From Pseudomonadota bacterium (GTDB taxonomy: Bacteria; Myxococcota_A; Polyangia; Haliangiales; Haliangiaceae), in assembly GCA_023386455.1 (NCBI GenBank), contig JAEWJO010000644.1:1-5756 (forward strand): 5,756 nucleotides of DNA, in the 5' to 3' direction. A program made the translations under genes and the position numbers. A model generated the notes under the pieces. The model searched no databases. It was not told the DNA's origin and worked only from the letters and a program-made list of their open reading frames with translations. Within the stretch, counting starts at the first letter, position 1. Every line of letters starts with the position of its first letter. Positions 1 to 5,756 of the stretch are shown in pieces.

Positions 1-1
1 G

Positions 2-1033
<1,032 letters not shown>

Positions 1034-1089
1034 CGACGCCAGGAAGAATCCACCTGGGGTTGCCGTAACAGGCAGTCGAAAACAGCGGG

Positions 1090-1117
1090 CACCCACCGGC
1101 ACTACGGCAGGTGGGTG
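1090..1117 (+). repeat. Inverted repeat: 8-bp perfect stem, 12-nt loop
   Basis: CACCCACC (1090-1097) pairs exactly with GGTGGGTG (1110-1117) around the loop GGCACTACGGCA. The stem is GC-rich and would be stable in RNA. No T run follows, so intrinsic termination is unlikely. It could be an RNA structural element of the tube leader or a protein binding site. Confidence 0.6.
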
Positions 1118-1182
1118 GACCCGACGGCTAGAAGGAAACTGAAAACGTCAGGGGAATCTTCGGTGACCACAAGGAAGGGCGG

Positions 1183-1200
1183 GGCGACAAGGGTGTCGCC
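1183..1200 (+). repeat. Inverted repeat: 7-bp perfect stem, 4-nt loop
   Basis: GGCGACA (1183-1189) pairs exactly with TGTCGCC (1194-1200) around AGGG. The flanks can extend it at a distance: CCAC (1167-1170) can pair with GTGG (1207-1210). The sequence after it is purine-rich (AGGGGAGTGG), not T-rich, so this is more likely a leader RNA hairpin than a terminator. Confidence 0.6.
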
Positions 1201-1288
1201 AGGGGAGTGGGTGATGCGTTGTGGCCTCCGACGGTTTCCGTGCCGAGCCGGCGAACGAACTCTCGCGAATCAACTGGAGAACTGACAC

Positions 1289-2200
1289 ATGGCTCTTACT
1301 GACCGTTCATTTACCGCTGGCCGCTTCGCGCTCGACGTCGGCGGCTACAACGTTGGCTTCCTGAAGAAGTTCAGCGGCATGGCGATGGAAGCGGATATCG
1401 TCGCCAACGACCTCGGCCCGGACAACGTGCAGAAGAAGCACGTGTCGAACATCAAGTGGACCGCCGGCAAGGCGACCGTTGGTATCGGCATGGGCAAGGG
1501 CATGTACGACTGGATCAAGCAGTCGTTCGACAAGAGCTACGAGCCGAAGAACGGCTGGCTCGAGTCCGGTGACTTCAACTACAAGGCGCAGACCCGCCTC
1601 GACTTCGAGGACGCGCTGATCACCGAGGTGACCGTGCCCAAGCTCGACGGTTCGAGCAAGGACGCGGCGTACTTCGACATCACGTTCGAGCCCGAGCGCG
1701 TTCGCTGGGCCAAGGGTGGCGGCAACGACATCCGCTCGAAGGTCGGCCCGAAGCAGAAGGCGTGGCTGTGCTCGAACTTCCGCGTCGAGATCGGTGACCT
1801 GCCGTGCTCGCGCGTCGCGTCGGTCGACTCGTTCACGTGGAAGTGCGCGATCGCGGCGGACCAGATCGGTATCCACCGCGAGGCGACGAAGCACCCCGCG
1901 AAGGTCACGGTGCCCGACCTGAAGCTCTCGATCTCGATGGCCGATCACCAGCTGTGGGCGGACGCCGCTCGCGCCTGGTTCGTCGACGGTATGCACGAGG
2001 AGAGCAACGAGATGGACGGCCGCATCGTGTTCCTCGGCCCGGACATGAAGAAGGAGCTCGGCGAGATCACGCTGATGAACGTCGGCTTCAAGAAGTTCTC
2101 GAAGGACGACCTCGAGGCGAACAGCGAGAAGATCGCTCGCTTCTCGGCCGAGCTCTACGTCGAGAAGATGGCGTTCAAGATCGCCGAGTTCGACTCCTGA
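1289..2200 (+). CDS. Tail tube protein with two tandem gp19-like domains
   Basis: Inner-tube protein of the injection system, 303 residues, twice the usual length of about 150 for T4 gp19/Afp1-type tube proteins. Domain 1 covers about residues 12-142: FALDVGGYNVGFLKKFSG, then NIKWTAGKATVGIGMGKGMYDW, then LITEVTVPKLD and AYFDITFEPERVRW. A linker (about 143-160) leads to domain 2, about 162-298: FRVEIGDLPCSRVASVDSF, LKLSISMADHQLW, ITLMNVGFKKFSKDDLEA and ARFSAELYVEKMAFKI. The two halves line up block by block, so I read the gene as an internal duplication of the tube fold. The start is ATG 1289 with GGAGA at 1276-1280, eight bases upstream. The gene has its own leader and ends just before a strong terminator, so it is probably transcribed separately and abundantly. 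Three cysteines all lie in domain 2 or at its edge (161, 173, 186). A tube-initiator role instead of main tube cannot be excluded. Confidence 0.85.
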   Translation: MALTDRSFTAGRFALDVGGYNVGFLKKFSGMAMEADIVANDLGPDNVQKKHVSNIKWTAGKATVGIGMGKGMYDWIKQSFDKSYEPKNGWLESGDFNYKAQTRLDFEDALITEVTVPKLDGSSKDAAYFDITFEPERVRWAKGGGNDIRSKVGPKQKAWLCSNFRVEIGDLPCSRVASVDSFTWKCAIAADQIGIHREATKHPAKVTVPDLKLSISMADHQLWADAARAWFVDGMHEESNEMDGRIVFLGPDMKKELGEITLMNVGFKKFSKDDLEANSEKIARFSAELYVEKMAFKIAEFDS

Positions 2201-2226
2201 TCGGATAGACCCTTTGGGTTACGATG

Positions 2227-2267
2227 CGGCCTGCTGCGGGGAATGTGCAGCAGGCCGTTTCGTTTTT
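2227..2267 (+). terminator. Strong intrinsic terminator after the double tube gene
   Basis: An 11-bp perfect GC-rich stem, CGGCCTGCTGC (2227-2237) with GCAGCAGGCCG (2247-2257), closes the nine-base loop GGGGAATGT. It is followed at once by TTTCGTTTTT (2258-2267). This is a textbook rho-independent terminator 27 bases past the tube stop codon. It overlaps an in-frame upstream ATG (2224) of the next gene, which argues against that start. It separates the first sheath/tube module from the chaperone genes, or lets only part of the transcription through. Confidence 0.9.
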
Positions 2268-2277
2268 CGGTTCCTTT

Positions 2278-2282
2278 GGAGG
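2278..2282 (+). promoter_or_regulatory. Ribosome binding site deciding the start at 2293
   Basis: GGAGG lies ten bases before ATG 2293. The competing in-frame ATG at 2224 would place the terminator hairpin inside the coding region and add 23 residues of poor quality (MRPAAGNVQQ...), so 2293 is the better start. No clear promoter is visible between the terminator and this site. Confidence 0.75.
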
Positions 2283-2292
2283 CTTTTGGCCG

Positions 2293-2700
2293 ATGGCGTT
2301 CAAGACTCAGTATTCGTTTCGCTTGCCGCGCGGGTACGTCGATGAAGAGGGCAATGTTCATCGCGATGGCGTGATGCGACTCGCGACCGCGCGCGACGAG
2401 ATCCTGCCGCTGCAGGACTATCGCGTTCAGACCAACCGCGCGTACCTCGTGATCGTGCTCCTGTCGCGCGTGATCACGAAGCTCGGCGAGGTCAACATGG
2501 TGACCGCGGACGTGATCGAGAACCTGTTCTCGACCGACCTCGCGTACCTCCAAGAGTTCTATCGCAAGATCAACGAAGAGGGCGGCGCGCCCAAGCATCA
2601 CGTGACGTGCCCGAAGTGTCAGCACGAGATGGATGTCGACATGGTGACCGGTGCACTCATCACCGAAGAAGGAGGTAGTGGCCAGTCTGGCCCGGGGTGA
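2293..2700 (+). CDS. Tail-assembly-chaperone-like protein (P2 E / Mu gp41 type), CPKC-containing
   Basis: A 135-residue protein. Residues 7-95 (YSFRLPRGYVDEEGNVHRDG, then LATARDEILPL and SRVITKLG, then DLAYLQEFYRKIN) have the look of the phage tail assembly chaperone family of P2 gpE and Mu gp41 (Pfam PF10109): a short beta-rich start followed by helices. This assignment is from pattern memory, not a search. Phage members bind the tape measure or tube during tail assembly and are not in the finished particle. The tail of the protein carries HHVTCPKCQH (102-111), a possible half zinc site, then a Gly/Ser-rich end (EEGGSGQSGPG). The stop TGA (2698-2700) overlaps the next gene by three bases, and that gene lies in the -1 frame. 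The last codons, CCG GGG TGA, form a candidate slippery site, so some ribosomes may continue to a 195-residue fusion. Confidence 0.8.
   Translation: MAFKTQYSFRLPRGYVDEEGNVHRDGVMRLATARDEILPLQDYRVQTNRAYLVIVLLSRVITKLGEVNMVTADVIENLFSTDLAYLQEFYRKINEEGGAPKHHVTCPKCQHEMDVDMVTGALITEEGGSGQSGPG
2669..2676 (+). promoter_or_regulatory. Perfect internal Shine-Dalgarno sequence, possible frameshift stimulator
   Basis: AAGGAGGT is an exact eight-base complement of the usual 16S anti-Shine-Dalgarno end. It lies inside the chaperone gene. The only start for the next gene, GTG 2697, is 20 bases away, too far for efficient initiation. The slippery heptamer at 2691 is 14 bases away, close to the 10-14 bases at which internal Shine-Dalgarno sequences promote -1 shifting (the dnaX case). 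Part of the match follows from encoding Glu-Glu-Gly-Gly, so chance is not excluded. Confidence 0.65.
2691..2697 (+). promoter_or_regulatory. Candidate -1 programmed frameshift site C CCG GGG
   Basis: In the chaperone frame the sequence reads C CCG GGG TGA, an exact X_XXY_YYZ heptamer touching the stop codon. After a one-base backward slip the tRNAs would sit on CCC and GGG, and reading would go on as GTG ACC TGG into the downstream gene. The downstream frame is open only from 2679, after TAG at 2676-2678, so the shift must occur at 2679-2697; this is the only such heptamer there. The product would be 135 + 60 = 195 residues, spanning 2293-2879. A weak GACC/GGTC pairing (2699-2702 with 2711-2714) follows, too close to be a typical stimulator. 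The pattern is seen directly; its use is inferred. Confidence 0.6.
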
Positions 2701-2879
2701 CCTGGGCGGCGGTCGCTACATATCCTCGTGAGCAGCTGTACCAAGAAGTTGCTTACATCGCGTACCACTTCCACTGGTCGGTCGACACGATTCTCGACAT
2801 GGAACACGAAGAGCGACACGTCTGGCTTCGCGAGATCGCGCGCATCAATCGCGAGATCAACGAAGCCCGCCGTCGCTAG
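2697..2879 (+). CDS. Small HFHW protein, DUF6760-like / P2 E'-like
   Basis: Sixty residues if started at GTG 2697, the only start codon before the conserved part. The core YPREQLYQEVAYIAYHFHW followed by MEHEERHVWLREIARINREI fits the small family I know as DUF6760, found in eCIS and related tail clusters. It also resembles the phage P2 GpE family pattern (A.IA..FHW.....M...E...W...A; PF06528). In P2 that segment is made only as the frameshifted extension of gene E. Here the gene overlaps the upstream stop codon (GTGA) and lacks a ribosome binding site at normal distance. It is therefore made either by coupled re-initiation or, more likely in my view, as the end of a -1 fusion. Charged, helical and without membrane segments. 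TAG stop at 2877-2879; the next gene begins 19 bases later. The role, tail assembly, is inferred from family and context. Confidence 0.82.
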   Translation: MTWAAVATYPREQLYQEVAYIAYHFHWSVDTILDMEHEERHVWLREIARINREINEARRR

Positions 2880-2898
2880 ATCGACCTAGAGGTTTTCG

Positions 2899-4671
2899 AT
2901 GGCAATGCGCATGCGACCGTCCGCTGACCCTCGCGCTCCTGGCATCTACCAGAGCTTCGATTCTCCCGTCCCTCCGCCGCTGTCGATCGCGAACACGCGG
3001 ATCACCGGCTTCGTCGGCATCACCCAGAAGGGACCGATGAACGAGGCGACGCGGCTCGCGAACTGGGACGAGTTCGTCGAGACGTTTGGTGCCACGTCGG
3101 ACTCGTACACGTCCGACGCGGTCTACGGCTTCTTCAAGAACGGCGGCACAGACTGCTGGGTCGTCCGCGTCGCGCACTGCGCGCCGAAGGGCGAGGTCCC
3201 CGGGCTCGACCACGCCGCGTGCGCCGAGCACGTGCAGATCGACGACTGGAACAAGCCCTCGCTCAAGATCCGCGCGCTCAACGAGGGCACCTGGGGCAAC
3301 CAGGTCTGGTTCAAGTGCGTGCACGCGCCGGGCGCGCAGGCACTGCTGACGCGCGACCTCGACATCGGTCACGGTGAGGCGCACGTCAACGTGACGCGCG
3401 GCTTCGAGGTCGGGGCGCTCGTCCGGATCTACGACCGCGAGAACTCCGACTTCGTCGTGATCACCGAGGTCGGCGACAAGATCGTCAAGTGGTCGACCGA
3501 GACGCCGGTCAACCGCCGTCACCGCGCGGCCGCGCCGACGTACCTCGAGGTGATGACGTTCGAGATTCACGTCGCGATGAAGGATCGCCGCGAGGTCTTC
3601 AAGGGCCTCCAGATGCACTCGTCGTCGCGCAACTACGCGCCGCGCGTGATCGCGCAGCGTAGCCGCCTCGTCCGGATCGAGGACCTCGGTACGAAGTCGC
3701 CGGTGCCGCACAACCTGCCCGAGGCGATGGCGATGACGCGCCTCTCGGGCGGCCGGGACGGCATCGAGAAGATCACGCCCGAGGACATGATCGGCTTCGA
3801 CACCGGGCCCGGCGAGCGCTTCGGCCTCCTGGCGCTCGCGGCGAACGAGGAGATCGGGATCCTCGTCGCGCCGGACGCGATGAAGTTCTACGAGCGCGAG
3901 CCCGGTCCCGCCGGCGAGCTCAAGGCGCAGCGCCTGCAGGACACGATGATCTCGATCTGCGAGAACCAGAAGGATCGGTTCGCGATCCTCGACATCCCGC
4001 AGAGCAAGGACATCGAGTGGGTCCGCCGCTGGCGCCGCCGCACGGATAGCTCGTTCTGCGCGTACTACTGGCCGTGGCTGCGGGCGACGACGGTCGAGGA
4101 CCGGACCGCGATCGTCCCGCCGTCGGGGCACCTCGCCGGGTGCTTTGCCCGGCGCGACCAGGACGGCGTCCACCACGCTCCCGCCAACCTCGAGATCGAG
4201 GGGGTCCAGGATGTCTCCCTCCGGGTGACCGAGGACCACATCGGGATCTTGAACAGCGACGCGGTCAACACGTTCCGGCTCCAGCGCGGTGTTCGACCCT
4301 GGGGCGCACGCACTGCGTCATCCGATCCCGAGTGGCGGTACATCCCGATCCGCCGTCTTTTCATCATGTTGCGCCGGTCCCTGGAGGCTGGTTTCGCCTG
4401 GGCCGCGTTCGAGCCGAACACGCCGCGGACCTGGGACGAGGTCAAGTCCAGGACCAACGCATTCCTGATGAAACTCTACGGACTAGGGATGTTCGCGGGG
4501 AAGCCCGAGGATGCGTTCTTCGTAAAATGCGACGCTGAGAACAATCCTCCCGAGCAAGTGGATAATGGGCTCTTGGTCTGCGACGTCGGCGTGGCGCCGG
4601 TCTCGCCGGCCGAGTTCATCATGATCTCGCTAGTGCAGACGATGGGTGCGACCCAAACGACGGAGCAATGA
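2899..4671 (+). CDS. Contractile tail sheath protein, long form
   Basis: Complete sheath subunit of 590 residues. Start ATG 2899 has AGAGG at 2888-2892, six bases before it. Residues 13-50 (APGIYQ... ITGFVGITQKGP) are the usual sheath N-terminus, and AVYGFFKNGGTDCWVVRV (74-91) starts the conserved core. About residues 93-295 form an extra beta-rich domain absent from the short sheath upstream. The core resumes at IGFDTGPGERFGL (298-310), a weakened copy of the DGGPG-RTGL motif. It continues through FAILDIPQ (361-368) and YYWPW (389-393). The C-terminal sheath domain follows: VPPSGHLAGCFARRD (406-420), WGARTASSDPEWRYIPIRRL (468-487), FEPNTPRTWDE and NNPPEQVDNG. Family: Phage_sheath_1 with its C-terminal domain. 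A tube gene follows after three bases, so the two are co-transcribed. Codon choice becomes less GC-strict after about 4140. Long and short sheaths together suggest mixed or stacked sheath rings, as in Afp/PVC. Confidence 0.95.
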   Translation: MAMRMRPSADPRAPGIYQSFDSPVPPPLSIANTRITGFVGITQKGPMNEATRLANWDEFVETFGATSDSYTSDAVYGFFKNGGTDCWVVRVAHCAPKGEVPGLDHAACAEHVQIDDWNKPSLKIRALNEGTWGNQVWFKCVHAPGAQALLTRDLDIGHGEAHVNVTRGFEVGALVRIYDRENSDFVVITEVGDKIVKWSTETPVNRRHRAAAPTYLEVMTFEIHVAMKDRREVFKGLQMHSSSRNYAPRVIAQRSRLVRIEDLGTKSPVPHNLPEAMAMTRLSGGRDGIEKITPEDMIGFDTGPGERFGLLALAANEEIGILVAPDAMKFYEREPGPAGELKAQRLQDTMISICENQKDRFAILDIPQSKDIEWVRRWRRRTDSSFCAYYWPWLRATTVEDRTAIVPPSGHLAGCFARRDQDGVHHAPANLEIEGVQDVSLRVTEDHIGILNSDAVNTFRLQRGVRPWGARTASSDPEWRYIPIRRLFIMLRRSLEAGFAWAAFEPNTPRTWDEVKSRTNAFLMKLYGLGMFAGKPEDAFFVKCDAENNPPEQVDNGLLVCDVGVAPVSPAEFIMISLVQTMGATQTTEQ

Positions 4672-4674
4672 CGT

Positions 4675-5115
4675 ATGGCCGAACGTAAAGATCCGCTACC
4701 GGTCTTCTGCTTCAAGGTGCAGTTGCTCGGTGACGATCTGTTCTTCAAGAGCGTGAGCGGTCTGCGTTACGAGACCGAGGTCGTCCCCGTTCGCGAGGGC
4801 GGCAACAACGCGACGACGTATCAGCTCTACGGCGCGACGAAGTGGTCGAACATCGTCCTGAAGCAAGGCTTCACGCAGTCGTCGGGTGTCAACGGCCTGC
4901 TCAACTGGCGCGAGTCCTGGATCGGTCAGCGCGGCGCACGCAAGGACGGCAAGATCTTCGCGCTCGACACCGCGCTCCAGGTGCAGGCCGTCTGGTCGTT
5001 CTACCGGGCGTGGCCCCTCAAGTGGGAGATCTCGGAGTTCGACGCATCGAAGAGCGAGCTCGCGATCGAGACGCTCGAGCTCGCGCACGAGGGCATCACG
5101 TTTAGCGCGTCGTAG
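4675..5115 (+). CDS. Tail tube protein, single gp19-like domain
   Basis: Inner-tube protein of 146 residues, the normal length for the T4 gp19 / Afp1-Afp5 family (PF06841). Characteristic segments appear in order: FCFKVQLLGD (11-20), SVSGLRYETEVVPVREGGNN (26-45), KWSNIVLKQG (56-65), LLNWRESW (75-82), and RAWPLKWEISEFDASKSE (111-128) with ETLELAHEG near the end. Start ATG 4675 lies three bases after the sheath stop; GGAG at 4662-4665 serves as ribosome binding site from inside the sheath gene. The next gene starts two bases after the stop, so all three are probably one transcript. It shares only the fold with the double tube at 1289. One of the two probably forms the bulk tube and the other a special ring, but the sequence does not say which. 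Confidence 0.93.
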   Translation: MAERKDPLPVFCFKVQLLGDDLFFKSVSGLRYETEVVPVREGGNNATTYQLYGATKWSNIVLKQGFTQSSGVNGLLNWRESWIGQRGARKDGKIFALDTALQVQAVWSFYRAWPLKWEISEFDASKSELAIETLELAHEGITFSAS

Positions 5116-5117
5116 CC

Positions 5118-5756
5118 ATGACCACCACCAACGAACCCCGCGCTCTGACCGCTGCTCTGCAGTCGCCCGCCTTCGTCACGCGAGGCGGTGGCGGCGCATT
5201 GCACGCGGCTAACCGTCATGTCGAGCGCTGGGCGCCGGAGACGGAGGCGCATCGCAGCCGTCCGCTGCGCAACCTCGGGTTCGTCGATCGTCTCGTGTCT
5301 CCGTGGATCGAGTCGGCGCAGCGCTCGGCGTCGATCCGCATGTTCAGCCAGTACATGACCGGCCCCGTCGGCGAGCGGCCGGCGAGCAACGTGTCGTGGG
5401 TGTTTCCGCGTCCCTGGTACCAGGACGAGCTCGACTGGATGACCGCCGCGCGCGAGATGCGCACGCAGACCGCCGTCGAGCCGTCGTCGGCGCCGAGCAT
5501 GTTCACGACGCGCGGCACGTACGTCGCGCCGCAGCAGCAGCGCACGCTCGCGCTGCCGTCGACGCTGCACGAGTACGTCGCACCGTCGCTGTCGGTCGCG
5601 CGTCCCGAGGTCGCGTCGGCAGACGCATACTCGCCGCTCGTTCCGTTCGCCGCGGCGCAGGCCGCGAGCGTGATGGCCACCGCCGTCGCGCCGATCGTCA
5701 ACACGCCGGCCGCGCGCATGAGCCCCGGTCTGCGCAGCGTGCTCACGACCCTGCTC
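5118..5756 (+). CDS. Unrecognised injection-system cluster protein (3' end missing)
   Basis: The frame is open from ATG 5118 to the window edge, 213 residues with no stop. It begins two bases after the tube stop and has no clear Shine-Dalgarno sequence, so translation is probably coupled to the tube gene. Residues 1-30 are polar with a Gly-rich patch (TRGGGGALH). Residues about 32-115 look folded, with conserved-looking aromatic and charged positions: HVERWAPE, RNLGFVDRLVSPWIESAQRS, VSWVFPRPWYQDELDWMTAARE. From about 120 on it is rich in Ala, Ser, Pro, Thr and Val with no obvious motif and is probably disordered or extended. There is no signal peptide or membrane segment. I do not recognise the family. 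Position after tube and sheath suggests a structural part such as baseplate, cap or tape measure, or a cargo-related protein, but this is a guess from context. Confidence 0.85.
   Translation, partial: MTTTNEPRALTAALQSPAFVTRGGGGALHAANRHVERWAPETEAHRSRPLRNLGFVDRLVSPWIESAQRSASIRMFSQYMTGPVGERPASNVSWVFPRPWYQDELDWMTAAREMRTQTAVEPSSAPSMFTTRGTYVAPQQQRTLALPSTLHEYVAPSLSVARPEVASADAYSPLVPFAAAQAASVMATAVAPIVNTPAARMSPGLRSVLTTLL

Larger units (their letters stand above)
1034..1288 (+). other. 255-nt non-coding leader between sheath and tube genes
   Basis: No convincing reading frame lies here on either strand. The strand is purine-rich (runs such as GAAGGAAACTGAAAACG and AAGGAAGGGCGGGG) and holds two perfect hairpins, at 1090-1117 and 1183-1200. 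Smaller possible pairings are TGCC/GGCA (1061-1064 with 1071-1074) and GTCA/TGAC (1147-1150 with 1164-1167). Neither hairpin has a T tract, so they are not standard terminators. The stretch ends in a normal ribosome binding site (GGAGA, 1276-1280). I infer a promoter plus a structured 5' untranslated region for the tube gene. I could not identify a clear sigma-70 or sigma-54 promoter by eye, and I do not recognise a known riboswitch. Confidence 0.5.

Noticed and set aside
1090..1200. Leader hairpins as terminators of the short sheath gene
   Set aside because: Neither is followed by a T tract; the following bases are purine-rich.
1307..1996. Antisense frame (229 codons) within the double tube gene
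   Set aside because: Composition is typical of a GC-rich shadow, and the + strand shows two tube domains.
2224..2292. Upstream ATG start for the chaperone-like gene
   Set aside because: The extension would run through the intrinsic terminator hairpin and lacks a ribosome binding site; ATG 2293 has GGAGG ten bases upstream.
2678..2731. GTG at 2678 directly after the perfect Shine-Dalgarno
   Set aside because: Only one base separates it from the AAGGAGGT match, and its frame (neither of the two genes) ends after 17 codons.
2857..4239. Long antisense frame (460 codons) opposite the long sheath gene
   Set aside because: It mirrors the sheath gene, whose G/C-ending codons keep the opposite strand free of stops. 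The product is Arg/Val/Asp/Leu-rich with no recognisable motif, while the + strand product is a clear sheath.
5001..5746. Antisense frames over the tube end and the last gene
   Set aside because: Overlapping minus-strand frames with biased, repetitive composition. The + strand frame from 5118 is open to the edge and sits in the operon.

Overview
The window is a slice of a contractile injection system (phage-tail-like) gene cluster from a GC-rich bacterium. Nearly all codons end in G or C, and Ser-TCG, Ala-GCG and Leu-CTC dominate. This suits a high-GC proteobacterial or myxobacterial genome; Myxococcota is my best guess from gene content and codon style, but the window alone does not prove it. 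Everything sits on the + strand. No capsid, packaging, integrase or replication gene is visible. The sheath motif IGRDGGPGARTGL, the duplicated sheath and tube genes and the small HFHW-type protein point to an extracellular contractile injection system (eCIS, Afp/PVC-like) rather than a prophage or a type VI system.

Layout: (1) 2-1033, the C-terminal part of a short sheath protein, cut by the window edge. (2) 1034-1288, a 255-nt purine-rich non-coding stretch with two perfect hairpins, acting as leader of the next gene. (3) 1289-2200, a double-length tail tube protein made of two tandem gp19-like domains, closed by (4) a strong intrinsic terminator at 2227-2267. (5) 2293-2700, a tail-assembly-chaperone-like protein (P2 E / Mu gp41 type) with a CPKC motif. 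It overlaps (6) 2697-2879, a 60-aa HFHW protein resembling the phage P2 E' extension. (7) 2899-4671, a full-length 590-aa sheath protein with an extra domain of about 200 residues. (8) 4675-5115, a classic single-domain 146-aa tube protein. (9) 5118-5756, the N-terminal 213 residues of an unrecognised Ala/Ser/Pro-rich protein that runs off the window.

The genes form two unequal sheath+tube modules separated by a terminator and the chaperone pair. Tube proteins stack into the inner tube and sheath proteins polymerise around it and contract. In phages the E/E' pair supports tail tube assembly on the tape measure.

The most interesting signal is at the chaperone pair. The only place where the two frames can join carries a perfect X_XXY_YYZ heptamer (C CCG GGG, 2691-2697) directly before the upstream stop codon. 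It is preceded by an eight-base perfect Shine-Dalgarno sequence at a distance that suits frameshift stimulation better than initiation. This looks like a programmed -1 frameshift of the lambda G/GT and P2 E/E' kind, in an injection system instead of a phage.
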